Assembly (NCBI RefSeq): GCF_003259905.1
Contig: NZ_QLMG01000031.1
Location: forward strand, 1 to 50,840
Direction: 5' to 3'
Source of the DNA: Salipiger aestuarii
Lineage (GTDB): Bacteria; Pseudomonadota; Alphaproteobacteria; Rhodobacterales; Rhodobacteraceae
Length of the DNA stretch: 50,840 nucleotides
This document shows positions 12,016 to 20,585 of the stretch, piece after piece. A model generated the notes under the pieces. The model ran no database searches. It was not told the DNA's origin and saw only the letters and a program-made list of their open reading frames with translations. Made by a program: the position numbers and the translations under genes. Numbering within the stretch: the stretch's first letter is position 1; each line of letters begins with the position of its first letter.

Positions 12016-12684
12016 TTATCGCACCGCGGTGATTTCCTCGGCATCGACTTCGCTGCCATCGGACAGGGTCAGCTTGATCGCGTCGCCGACCTGGCGCACC
12101 TCAATGACCGGGTTGTAAACCTGCGCCGGGCTTTCGCTTTTCAGGACACCATCGGTATAGCTTTGAATCGAAAAGGAATAGGTCCCGCTTGCAAGCTGTG
12201 TGCCGTCGCTGCCGAGCCCGGCCCAAGCCACCATGGGGTCGGACATGTCAAGCGCCAGCGTCTGCACCGCCGCCCCGGAGTCGTTTTTCACCACCAGCTT
12301 GGCACTGTTGACCCCGTCGGCATATTCGGGGCGCATGACGACGGGATTGCCGTTGAAATAGACCGGTGCGTCCGCAAGCACCTTACGGTCGATCCAGGCG
12401 CCCATTTCCTTGAAGGAGCTGTTGGTCAGGGCCGCGGTCAGGTCGGTCAGCAGATCATTGGTCAGAACCTGTTGTTCCACCGACGAAAAAGTCGCAAGCT
12501 GTGTCGCATAGTCGGCTGAATCCAGCGGATCGAGAGGATCCTGGTTTTGCATTTGTGCGGTGAGCATTTTCAAAAATGTCTCAAAATCCGAGCTGACGAC
12601 AGGCGTGCTCGGATTTTTCGAGGCCGCGCTGCTTGCAGCTGACGCGGTTGTTGCGGTCGAAGACGTGACGGTTCCGGTGTCCAT
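12016..12684 (-). CDS. flgD: Flagellar hook assembly (hook cap) protein FlgD
   Basis: FlgD caps the growing hook and helps polymerise FlgE. The 222 residues include the N-terminal FlgD signature DFETFLKMLTAQMQNQDPLDPLDS with YATQLATFSSVEQQ, and a C-terminal FLG/FnIII-type part. The start MDTGTVTSS has a GGAG site 7 bases upstream, lying right next to the fliK stop. A 20-codon upstream extension is therefore rejected. It follows fliK by 10 bases, so the pair is one transcription unit. Confidence 0.94.
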   Translation of the reverse strand: MDTGTVTSSTATTASAASSAASKNPSTPVVSSDFETFLKMLTAQMQNQDPLDPLDSADYATQLATFSSVEQQVLTNDLLTDLTAALTNSSFKEMGAWIDRKVLADAPVYFNGNPVVMRPEYADGVNSAKLVVKNDSGAAVQTLALDMSDPMVAWAGLGSDGTQLASGTYSFSIQSYTDGVLKSESPAQVYNPVIEVRQVGDAIKLTLSDGSEVDAEEITAVR

Positions 12685-12694
12685 CGGAAGCTCC

Positions 12695-15600
12695 TTAAAT
12701 ACGAAGGTCAAGACCGCCTGAGGCGATCGGCAGGGGGGCAGCAATTTCGGCGGGATCTGCGGCTTGCGGGATGTCTTGCGGCGTCACTGGCATGGAGCGT
12801 CCGCCGCCGTTCTGGCTACCCGCCTGGCCGTCTCCAAAGGTGAAACCGGTTGACGAATACCCAAGATCGGAAAGATAGCGCGAAAGCTGGTCGATGTTCC
12901 GGCGCAGCATATCAAGCGTCTCCGGTCGATCCGCCACGATGTTCACGGTCAGGCCGTGCTCACCCTGTGCCATCCTGAACCGCACATTCCCCAGCTCGTC
13001 AGGGCTAACCCGCAATTCGATGGTATCGCCGCTTGCCGAGGGGGCCGCTGCGATTGCATCGACCAGTTGACGCACGACCGACGCCGCTTGATCGGCGCGC
13101 GCCTGAGGTGCAGCATGACCTGCTGCGGGTCCGATGCGAATGTCTCCGGATGCGACGCCGGGTGACTGGCTCTCGGCAAAACGCTCCGCATCCTCCAGAG
13201 ATTTTCCAAAGCTCGTGGCCCCCGATTTTGGCGAGGAGGCATCGGTCGTTGTCTCGGGCGTAAAGATGTCAGCCCTGTCGAACGGCGCACTGGGGGCCGT
13301 CATCGTTTTCGCCGCTCCTGCGCGGGGATCTCGTAAGGAAAGGTGCCGGGTATCTGCGACAGGCACCGCCTCCTCATCGAGCACGCGGGGCTCTGTCGCT
13401 GCAACCGGATGTTTCGAAATGGCTTTTGCGTTCGTTTGCGTGGAAGCTGAGATAACCCGCGCCATATCGATCGTGGCAATGGGTTGCGAAGGTGTAGCAG
13501 ACATTTGCATGTGTACGACGGGTTCGGCGCCGCTTTGCGGTGTTGTCGGGAACGGTTTGGGCCGACTATCTGCCTGGATGGCACCGATATCGGTGGCGGC
13601 TGAAGGATGGTTGACCTGGCCGGTCGATCGCGCGCCGTGCGGCGCGTCGAACGCCGGTTGGTTGCCTGTAATCTCCAGAGACAACGTGCCGGCATCAGGC
13701 TGTCCGCTTGGCGCAAGGTTACCCGCGACGGATGCAAGCGGCATATTTTTTGTCGTTTCGACCGTGTTCTCCAATGCAGTCGATCGCTCGATCCTCACTT
13801 CGTCACCCGCATTGGTCTTTACATCCGACGCGCGCTGTTTTGGCTCAACCGTGAAATCTGTGTCATTTTTCGTATCTATTGGGGTTGGGTTGTCCGCCAA
13901 GGCGTATGGTTTCAGGGATGTTTCGTCGCTCCCCTCGGGCAAAAAGCCGGGCTGCTCTGCGCCAACGGCTTTGTATTTCTCGCCAGCCCCGGATGCAGCA
14001 GTACCGCCGCCCCTTGTTCTTTCCAGGTTCCAAGAGCCGCCGCTTTCTTGCTGTGACGTTTCAGCTGAGTCGCCAGTTGCAGGCGATATCGGTGCCCGAA
14101 ACGCTTGTGGGTCTGTCAGATCGACGTTTGAGCGACGATCAGGATCCACCGATTCCACTTGCACAGCCATGGTTCCGTTCCCCCAACCGCGCTGCGCAAA
14201 CTTGTCGGGCGAGCCCGGTTCGGCTGCATGCGCGCCTCGTCCGCTCTGTCCGTGAAGATCGGTTGGCGCTTTCCGGATCGCCCCGTCGAAGGACAGCGAT
14301 GCACCCCTCTCTTTACCAGCCCTCATATCGGTCGAGACACTGCCCGAAACCGAGATGGCCGATGCGCTGCTGTTCGCTCGGGATTTTGCCAGAGAGCTTT
14401 TCCACACAGCGCGCGATACAGACTGAGATCTCGGCTTAACGTCACTCGTCTGTTGAACATTTTCCTCTTTCAACGCTGTCCTGACAGATGGGTTTGACTC
14501 ATCCAACGCGGGCATTCGTTTGATCGGCGCCGGGTTTTCTGGCGGCGTACCGCTTGGTTCCCGAGAGGAGGGCGGCGCGGAAATCGGCATCCTTGTCACG
14601 TTCGGCGTATGAGCAGGAACACGGGGCATCGCTGGCCCGCTGGCAGCCTGGCCCGAGACCTTGGGTGATGCGGGCGCGGCGTTCCTTGAAGCTGCTTTTC
14701 CCGAATCCAATGGCTGATCTACGGGACCATTCCGAGGCAGTTGTGCTAATTTCTGTGCACCTGCGATCGGGGGCGCAGCGGGCGTTTCCTGCCGTATCGT
14801 GCCGTTACGGGTTTCGGTTTTGCTTTCGTTTGTCTTGCGTTGAAACGTCATCAAACGGTCCGCGACCGTTTCCGGTTGGCGAGTCACGTCAGGTGTAGCC
14901 TCTGCCGTTATCTCCAGCTTTGCGGATGTGCCTGAAACGCCGTTGCTTTTTACGACCTCTGGTTTAGGCACCGATCCCCTGATGCTTTCAGAAGTCGGCG
15001 CCTGCTTTGCCGCGCCAGGTAAAGTACCCTCAGAAATCTCATCCTGAATTTGCGCCGGATCATAACTCCGGGGGGATGAGGCAACATCATGTTGACGCCT
15101 GGCCGAGATGGACGCTGTCGGTTCCTCGGCACGCCAAAGGTCACTGCGGCGAGACGAAGACGTGGTCGCAGATTGGACCGGATGATTGTTGACCTTCACT
15201 CGCTGGGTTTCGACCGTGGTGAGGTGGCTCTTTTGTTCCTCACGACCCTCTGGCCTTGCGGGACGCAGACGGCTGGGCCCACCAGCGTCCGTTGTTCCCA
15301 AGGGCGCGGCAGGCGTTTTTCGCGCGCTGCCATCCAACGACACCGCGGATTCCGAATCTATGGCCTTGCTGCCGGATTCAAGCTGGTTCGCAGCTTTGGG
15401 CGTTGATTTCTGCGTCCCAGGAGCCTGCGACCCTGTCTGAGGCCCCGCGATTGCCGGTATCTGTTGGGCGCTCGGCATGCGATCTTCTGTCGAATCGGTC
15501 GCTCGCGGCAGGTCGGATGCTTCTGTTGCCAGGCTGATTGGGAGAGAAGGGTCATCCGCGTGTCTCTGACCAGACGTCCCGGCGGCTACCGGAGGCTCGT

Positions 15601-15988
15601 CCCCCGTTCTGGGGTCGGGCGGGATGTTGCTTGCAGAGGGGTGGGCAGCGCCAACTGGGGCGCGATCTGGCTGACCCCCATCTGGATCCGACGCGGCACC
15701 ATTCATATCGAACGGCACATCGGCTTCTTCTAAGCCATCGTCGGGGGTTTCATCCTGCCCGGCTTCTGTCGAATCGACCTCGTCCTCGACTTCAGTTGTG
15801 GCGACCGGCGCCGATTCATCCGTGGCATCGGAATTCGAGCCGCCGATACCCGCTTCCAACTCCGATTCGGAATCCAAGGCGTTGTAAACATCGGTGAATA
15901 CGAGATCACCGGCGGCGTCTTTACCGACGGATTGTTTGTCTTTCGGGGCCTGAATGAGGCCGAACAGACCTGACAGTTCACTAAGCAT
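12695..15988 (-). CDS. fliK: Very long flagellar hook-length control protein FliK
   Basis: FliK is secreted during hook growth, measures hook length and switches export specificity through FlhB. The identifying part is the C-terminal Flg_hook domain, roughly the last 130 residues: VVRQLVDAIAAA, DTIELRVSPDELGNVRFRM and LTVNIVADRPETLDMLRRN. The preceding 900 or more residues are low-complexity and rich in Ser, Pro, Thr, Ala, Asp and Glu, like the disordered ruler region. I start it at MLSELSGLFGLIQ (15988), which has GGAG 7 bases upstream; an ATG at 16021 is possible. At 1097 residues it is far longer than well-studied FliK proteins (about 400). It shares an operon with flgD. Confidence 0.88.
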   Translation of the reverse strand: MLSELSGLFGLIQAPKDKQSVGKDAAGDLVFTDVYNALDSESELEAGIGGSNSDATDESAPVATTEVEDEVDSTEAGQDETPDDGLEEADVPFDMNGAASDPDGGQPDRAPVGAAHPSASNIPPDPRTGDEPPVAAGTSGQRHADDPSLPISLATEASDLPRATDSTEDRMPSAQQIPAIAGPQTGSQAPGTQKSTPKAANQLESGSKAIDSESAVSLDGSARKTPAAPLGTTDAGGPSRLRPARPEGREEQKSHLTTVETQRVKVNNHPVQSATTSSSRRSDLWRAEEPTASISARRQHDVASSPRSYDPAQIQDEISEGTLPGAAKQAPTSESIRGSVPKPEVVKSNGVSGTSAKLEITAEATPDVTRQPETVADRLMTFQRKTNESKTETRNGTIRQETPAAPPIAGAQKLAQLPRNGPVDQPLDSGKAASRNAAPASPKVSGQAASGPAMPRVPAHTPNVTRMPISAPPSSREPSGTPPENPAPIKRMPALDESNPSVRTALKEENVQQTSDVKPRSQSVSRAVWKSSLAKSRANSSASAISVSGSVSTDMRAGKERGASLSFDGAIRKAPTDLHGQSGRGAHAAEPGSPDKFAQRGWGNGTMAVQVESVDPDRRSNVDLTDPQAFRAPISPATGDSAETSQQESGGSWNLERTRGGGTAASGAGEKYKAVGAEQPGFLPEGSDETSLKPYALADNPTPIDTKNDTDFTVEPKQRASDVKTNAGDEVRIERSTALENTVETTKNMPLASVAGNLAPSGQPDAGTLSLEITGNQPAFDAPHGARSTGQVNHPSAATDIGAIQADSRPKPFPTTPQSGAEPVVHMQMSATPSQPIATIDMARVISASTQTNAKAISKHPVAATEPRVLDEEAVPVADTRHLSLRDPRAGAAKTMTAPSAPFDRADIFTPETTTDASSPKSGATSFGKSLEDAERFAESQSPGVASGDIRIGPAAGHAAPQARADQAASVVRQLVDAIAAAPSASGDTIELRVSPDELGNVRFRMAQGEHGLTVNIVADRPETLDMLRRNIDQLSRYLSDLGYSSTGFTFGDGQAGSQNGGGRSMPVTPQDIPQAADPAEIAAPLPIASGGLDLRI

Positions 15989-16098
15989 CGCCGCTCCGGG
16001 AATTCTTCCACTGGACTGCACTTAGACAGAACATCCTTACCGCTTCTTTACCGAGACCGGGTCAAGTTGGGTCAGTTGAGTCGAATTGGAGAAACCGG

Positions 16099-16377
16099 AT
16101 GGACATCAGCAGCCCCGTCGGCCCACCGCATCCCACGGTCGGCACAAACACCGCCGCCTTGCGCGAGGCGACCGTCGCACTTGAGGCGACCTTTCTAAAC
16201 GAAATGCTCAAGGCAGCCAGGTTTGGCGAACCGCGCAGTGCCTTCGGCGGCGGCGAGGGCGAGGCGCAGTTCAGTTCGTTTCTCCGGCAGGAGCACGCGC
16301 GCGCGTTGGCCGAGAATGGAGGCATCGGGCTGGCCGAATCCATCTTCAATGTCATGAAGGACAGAATCAATGACTGA
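16099..16377 (+). CDS. flgJ: Flagellar rod-binding protein (FlgJ N-terminal type)
   Basis: This 92-residue protein has the rod-binding core seen in FlgJ: AALREATVALEATFLNEMLKAA, then GGGEGEAQFSSFLRQEHARALAE and GIGLAESIF. It lacks the muramidase domain of enterobacterial FlgJ, as is usual in alphaproteobacteria (comparable to Caulobacter CheL). It should cap or scaffold the rod in the periplasm. GGAGA precedes the ATG. It overlaps the next gene by 8 bases and is divergent from fliK, with 110 bases between the two starts for both promoters. Confidence 0.85.
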   Translation: MDISSPVGPPHPTVGTNTAALREATVALEATFLNEMLKAARFGEPRSAFGGGEGEAQFSSFLRQEHARALAENGGIGLAESIFNVMKDRIND

Positions 16378-16735
16378 TACACCGCACAAACACGACGTGA
16401 TCCTCGCGGCGCTGAACGCGTTGCTCGACCAGGAACGCCAGGCTCTGCTCGACGGCAACCTCGAGGCCATCGGTCCGATGCTCGAACAAAAAACAGCACT
16501 GATTTCGGGCCTTGATGACGCAACCCCGGACGAGGCCGAAAACATCCGGCCCCTTCAACTGAAGCTGCGTCGCAACCAGGAACTTTTTGATCAGGCTCTG
16601 GCAGGGATTCGCAATGTTGCGAACCGGCTGGGCGACATGCGTCAGGTGCGCCGGTCCATGGATGTCTATGATGCCAAGGGCAATCGCGCTTCTATCGGAG
16701 GAGACGGTGCGGGCAGTTTCGAAAAGCGGGCGTGA
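16370..16735 (+). CDS. FlgN-like flagellar protein (putative export chaperone)
   Basis: This 121-residue, mostly helical protein has FlgN-like features: an N-terminal helix ILAALNALLDQERQALLDGNLEAI, then LLEQKTALI-like and LRRNQELFDQALAGI segments. FlgN proteins bind hook-filament junction proteins FlgK and FlgL in the cytosol before export. The start codon overlaps the end of the flgJ-like gene by 8 bases, which indicates coupling. The family call rests on pattern and context and is less certain than that of its neighbours. Confidence 0.65.
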   Translation: MTDTPHKHDVILAALNALLDQERQALLDGNLEAIGPMLEQKTALISGLDDATPDEAENIRPLQLKLRRNQELFDQALAGIRNVANRLGDMRQVRRSMDVYDAKGNRASIGGDGAGSFEKRA

Positions 16736-16836
16736 TGGGATTTGACTCAAAACCTGCGCAATTCACCCGGGACACTTAGCGCCGCATTAGGATTCGAGGC
16801 GCATGTTGTGCCTTGCATCCAACACGGATGACGCAG

Positions 16837-16851
16837 CGGGCGGGACGCCCG
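16837..16851. repeat. GC hairpin in the fliC upstream region
   Basis: CGGGCG-GGA-CGCCCG forms a perfect 6-bp stem with a three-base loop about 95 bases before the flagellin ATG. It may be a leader structure of the flagellin mRNA or mark the end of the flgJ-flgN transcript. There is no T-run. Confidence 0.4.
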
Positions 16852-16945
16852 GTCTGCCTTCGTCAGAAAGACGTTCAGGACGCCGTTTCCGGCAAACTCA
16901 AAATAGCGGTGCAAAGCGCCGCATGACTGTAAGGACGAAATATCC

Positions 16946-18280
16946 ATGTCTAGCATCCTGACGAACAATGGCGCCATGGTGGCGCTGCAGACCCTCAAGT
17001 CCATCAACTCCAACCTCGAAAGCACGCAGGGCGAGATCTCGACCGGTAAATCCGTGTCGACCGCAAAAGACAACGCCGCCGTCTGGGCAATTGCCAAGAC
17101 CATGGAAGCAGACGTGAAAGGCTTTGCGGGCATTTCCGACAGCCTCAGCCTCGGCCAGTCGACCGTTTCGGTTGCACGTTCCGCTGCTGAAACGGTTACC
17201 GAGCTTCTGACCGACATCAAGGGCAAGGTGGTCGCGGCCCAGGAAGAAAACGTCGATCGCGCCAAGATCCAGACAGACATCGACGCGCTGCGCGACCAGA
17301 TCGGTGCCGTTGTCGGCGCTGCTCAGTTCAACGGCCTTAACCTGCTGTCGAACACCGATAAAACTGCGGGTTCGGGCCAAATCAATGTTCTTGCTTCGCT
17401 TGACCGGTCGTCGTCGGGCGTCACTGCAAGCGATATCCAGGTTGCAAAGCAAGATCTTGGAACCGGCGCAGGTTCGATCAACGTCGCGGCCGCCTCCTAC
17501 ACTGCGGCAGCCTCGGACGAACTGAGCGGTGCCGCCAACACCGGAGCGGTTGCTCTGGCCAACGCTGCAACGCCGGCGACCACCACAGCAACTGTTGGTC
17601 AAACGTCGAACAGCGGCACAACTGCCGTGGCCGCCGGAACGGGTTTCACTGTTACGATCAGCGCAGGCGGTGGCACATTCGCCACAGGCTTCGATACCAC
17701 TACAACCGCCGGCAACCAAGAAATCGCATATGTTGCTCGTGACGGCGACACCGAGGCCGACGTGGCAAAGGGCCTGGTTGATGCATTTAACGCCTATGTC
17801 AGCGGAAACGACATAGCAGTCGCAACCGGTGTTTCGGCGTCGATCAATGCCACCAATGCGAATCAGATCGACATTTCCGGCGGTGATACGTCCGAGGGTG
17901 CCGGGACATTCTCAGTTCAGTTCGCGAGCACCGCTGTTACAGACACCACGATCGGCGGACGCCTCGAAGCGCTCGGCGATGTCGATGTGACCACGCAGGC
18001 TGGCGCAGACGCAGCGCTCGAGGCAATCGAAGGCCTTCTCCAGACTGCCGTCGACTCGGCCGCAGCCTTCGGTTCGGTTCAGGGTCGGATCGAAACGCAG
18101 TCCGACTTCATCTCGAGCCTCACCGACTCGCTGAAATCCGGGATCGGTACCCTTGTCGATGCCGATATGGAAGAAGCGTCCGCTCGCCTTCAGGCTCTTC
18201 AGGTCCAGCAGCAGCTGGGTGTTCAGGCGCTGTCGATCGCCAACCAGGCGCCGCAGTCGCTTCTGTCGCTGTTCCGTTAA
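16946..18280 (+). CDS. fliC: Flagellin
   Basis: This is the filament subunit, exported by the flagellar type III system. The 444 residues show the conserved N-terminal helical domain (MSSILTNNGAMVALQTL, GEISTGKSVSTAKDNAA) and C-terminal domain (GRIETQSDFISSLTDSLKSG, QQLGVQALSIANQAPQSLLSLFR). Between them, at roughly residues 165-340, lies a Thr/Ala/Gly-rich variable region that would be surface-exposed. AAGGA lies upstream of the ATG. It is followed by a strong terminator and by flaF and flbT, its dedicated regulators, which is the standard alphaproteobacterial flagellin module. Confidence 0.97.
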   Translation: MSSILTNNGAMVALQTLKSINSNLESTQGEISTGKSVSTAKDNAAVWAIAKTMEADVKGFAGISDSLSLGQSTVSVARSAAETVTELLTDIKGKVVAAQEENVDRAKIQTDIDALRDQIGAVVGAAQFNGLNLLSNTDKTAGSGQINVLASLDRSSSGVTASDIQVAKQDLGTGAGSINVAAASYTAAASDELSGAANTGAVALANAATPATTTATVGQTSNSGTTAVAAGTGFTVTISAGGGTFATGFDTTTTAGNQEIAYVARDGDTEADVAKGLVDAFNAYVSGNDIAVATGVSASINATNANQIDISGGDTSEGAGTFSVQFASTAVTDTTIGGRLEALGDVDVTTQAGADAALEAIEGLLQTAVDSAAAFGSVQGRIETQSDFISSLTDSLKSGIGTLVDADMEEASARLQALQVQQQLGVQALSIANQAPQSLLSLFR

Positions 18281-18288
18281 GACAGATC

Positions 18289-18317
18289 CTCGAAGGCCGG
18301 CACGTCCGGCCTTCGAG
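18289..18317 (+). terminator. Terminator-like hairpin after flagellin
   Basis: A perfect 12-bp stem (CTCGAAGGCCGG / CCGGCCTTCGAG) with a CACGT loop begins 9 bases after the fliC stop. It is followed by CCCTTCTATCCT, only a weak T-run, so partial read-through into flaF is plausible. Confidence 0.8.
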
Positions 18318-18363
18318 CCCTTCTATCCTAGAAATCATAGAAACAGAGTCAGAAGGTTCTGCC

Positions 18364-18741
18364 GTGAACGCCCAGACAATGGCGCAACGCGCCTACGCAG
18401 AGAATGCCCTAAGCACACGCACCGATCGCTCGATCGAATACGAACTGTTCGCACGCGTGACACACCGTATCAAGGCGGCAGCCGAAGCCGGGCCAAGAGC
18501 CTTTCCCCGGCTCGTCGAAGCTCTTCATGAGAATAGGAAACTCTGGACCGCTTTGGCTGTCGATGTTGTCGACGCCGAGAACAAGCTTCCTTCCGAACTT
18601 CGCGCCCAGATCTTTTACCTTGCGGAATTTACCCAGGTTCACACAGGTAAAGTGCTTGCCAAAAAGGCAAGGATCGCACCCCTGCTTGAAATCAACGCTG
18701 CCATCATGCGCGGCCTCAGTGGCAGAGGAGCGAAGAAATGA
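18364..18741 (+). CDS. flaF: Flagellar biosynthesis regulator FlaF
   Basis: FlaF is required for flagellin synthesis/secretion and acts opposite to FlbT. The 125-residue protein has the FlaF pattern AYAENA, RSIEYELFARVTHRI, FPRLVEALHENRKLWTALAVDV and LRAQIFYLAEF. The start is GTG at 18364 with AAGG upstream; no ATG fits. It overlaps flbT by 4 bases (ATGA). Confidence 0.92.
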   Translation: MNAQTMAQRAYAENALSTRTDRSIEYELFARVTHRIKAAAEAGPRAFPRLVEALHENRKLWTALAVDVVDAENKLPSELRAQIFYLAEFTQVHTGKVLAKKARIAPLLEINAAIMRGLSGRGAKK

Positions 18742-19142
18742 GCGGTCTTGTTCTAAAACTCGGCCCCCGCGAACGAGTGCTTATCAACGGCGCGGTCATC
18801 GAAAACGGAGACCGTCGCAGTCGATTGTCGATCGTCACTCCCAATGCCAACATACTTCGGTTGCGGGATGCGATTCATCCTGATGAGGCGCGTACTCCTG
18901 TAAGGCGCCTTTGTTATACGGTTCAGCTCGTGCTGACCGGCGACGCCGAAGCGCCTAGGGCCAAGAACCAGCTTCTGCGAAGCATTGAAGAATTGAGCCG
19001 CATCCTGACGGATCCGGATAGCCGTAAGCTGCTGACAACCGCCACGGATGCATTGCTCGAAGAACAGTTCTATCAGTGTCTCAAAGCGCTCCGCGCGCTT
19101 ATCCCGCGAGAGGATCGGCTTCTCGCCGCGACAAGGCAATGA
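18738..19142 (+). CDS. flbT: Flagellin post-transcriptional repressor FlbT
   Basis: In Caulobacter, FlbT binds the 5' leader of flagellin mRNA and promotes its decay until the hook is complete. The 134-residue sequence shows the family blocks LVLKLGPRERVLINGAVIENG and YTVQLVLTGD, then ALLEEQFYQCLKALRALI. It overlaps flaF by 4 bases upstream and the DUF1217 gene by 4 bases downstream, so the three are translationally coupled. The hairpin in the fliC leader (16837-16851) is a possible target region, which is inference. Confidence 0.93.
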   Translation: MSGLVLKLGPRERVLINGAVIENGDRRSRLSIVTPNANILRLRDAIHPDEARTPVRRLCYTVQLVLTGDAEAPRAKNQLLRSIEELSRILTDPDSRKLLTTATDALLEEQFYQCLKALRALIPREDRLLAATRQ

Positions 19143-20347
19143 CTTTTTCCCCAATGATCGCCGGCGCTGGCCTGGTTGGCTGGCAAATGCTGCAGTCCAC
19201 TATGCAATCTCAGCGTTCGACCTTTGATCAGAGCGCTGAGATCGCGAGGGAAACGACCTACTTTAAGGAGAAAATTGGAACTATATCCTCCGCAGAGGAG
19301 TTGGTAGATGACCGCCGTCTTCTCAGCGTTGCGTTGGCAGCCTTTGGCATGTCGGATGAGATCGACAGCAAGTATCTTATCCAGCGTATCATCGAAGAAG
19401 GCGCTGACGACAACAATTCCATCGCAAACAAACTTGGCGATAGCCGATACATTACTCTCGCTCAAGCTTTCGATTTCCAGGAAATTACGAACTACAAAAC
19501 CGAAGAGGCTGGGTTTGGCGATCCAATTTTCGCTGCGTATGAAGAGCGGATGATGGTTGAGCTTGAAGAAACGCTTGCGTCGCCTGAATACGCCAATGAC
19601 CCCGTCTCATCGGTGCTTTTTCGATTGCAAGTCGAGAGTAATATTTCAGAACAGCGCGACCATTTTTTGACCAATATCGCAACCGTCAAATCGGTAGAGG
19701 ACTTACTTGATAATTATGATCTGAAATCAGTTGTGCTCAAGGCGTTCGATCTTGAAGATCGTGCCAACAGCACAACTCTATTGAAACGAGTTCTGTCAGA
19801 AAATCCGGCTAAAACCGGAGCTCTGTCTACGGTGCTGGGCGACCCAAACATGGTCGCCCTTGCCGAGACTTTTGCATTCTACGATGTTGAGACGAAGACA
19901 GTTCTTGAAACTGAGAACTTCGCCGAAAATATTGTTAATGAGTATAAGTGGCAGCAGTTCAAATCGGCTGTAGATGAGGTGGATAGCTCAATCGGGGCAG
20001 CATTGCAGTTTCAGAAATCCATACCTGATCTTTCCTCAAGCGGCATCAGCGAGAATGCCAAATGGTATAGCGTCCTTGGCAGCACGGTCATGAGGGAGGT
20101 TTTTGAAACGGCGCTCGGGCTTCCATCTGGATTCAGCCAGATAGACATAGACAAACAGCTCGAAATAATCAAAGAGAAGGCCGATCAACGCTTCGGCATT
20201 TCGACGTTCAGTGACCTTGAAAACGAAAACTCCATGAACAAAATTATACACGGCTACCTGCTGCAGGACCAGTTGGCGCAGGGAAGCGCATTTGGATCGC
20301 AACACATTGCCATGACCCTACTAAGCACAATCAGGTACGATAACTGA
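19139..20347 (+). CDS. DUF1217 flagellar-cluster protein with internal repeats
   Basis: This 402-residue protein of the DUF1217 type has no established function. I start it at MTFSPMIAGAGLVGWQML, whose ATG overlaps the flbT stop (ATGA). Two segments are clearly alike: residues about 41-113 (YFKEKIGTISSAEELVDD ... LAAFGM ... LGDSRYITLAQAF) and about 175-249 (HFLTNIATVKSVEDLLDN ... LKAFDL ... LGDPNMVALAETF). A weaker third copy may lie at about 320-395. No signal peptide or membrane span is obvious; the N-terminus is hydrophobic and Met/Gln-rich. AT content is visibly higher than in the neighbouring genes. Coupling to flaF-flbT implies a role in flagellar assembly or secretion. Confidence 0.82.
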   Translation: MTFSPMIAGAGLVGWQMLQSTMQSQRSTFDQSAEIARETTYFKEKIGTISSAEELVDDRRLLSVALAAFGMSDEIDSKYLIQRIIEEGADDNNSIANKLGDSRYITLAQAFDFQEITNYKTEEAGFGDPIFAAYEERMMVELEETLASPEYANDPVSSVLFRLQVESNISEQRDHFLTNIATVKSVEDLLDNYDLKSVVLKAFDLEDRANSTTLLKRVLSENPAKTGALSTVLGDPNMVALAETFAFYDVETKTVLETENFAENIVNEYKWQQFKSAVDEVDSSIGAALQFQKSIPDLSSSGISENAKWYSVLGSTVMREVFETALGLPSGFSQIDIDKQLEIIKEKADQRFGISTFSDLENENSMNKIIHGYLLQDQLAQGSAFGSQHIAMTLLSTIRYDN

Positions 20348-20543
20348 TCCATCGGGCTTACGATCGGTGTTGCTGCTCTGTCTGCGAGCGTGGTTGTGGC
20401 ACCCCTGTGACGAACTTGTCCCATAAGGCTTTCCCCCAATCCCGCCAAAGGATCACAGCGCCAAACTGTGGGATCAAACACCTGATTTCTTTGAGTGCGC
20501 AGGCTATTCAAACACCCGGCGCAAACGTCACGATGGTGCCGGT

Positions 20544-20582
20544 GGCGTGGGAAAATCATGGGCCGCCGGCTTTTCCCACGCC
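20544..20582. terminator. Terminator-like hairpin at the end of iclR (cluster 1)
   Basis: A perfect 12-bp inverted repeat (GGCGTGGGAAAA / TTTTCCCACGCC) with a 15-base loop begins three bases after the IclR stop on the minus strand. It also lies between the convergent DUF1217 and iclR genes. Short T-runs are inside the stem rather than after it. Confidence 0.6.
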
Positions 20583-20585
20583 CTG

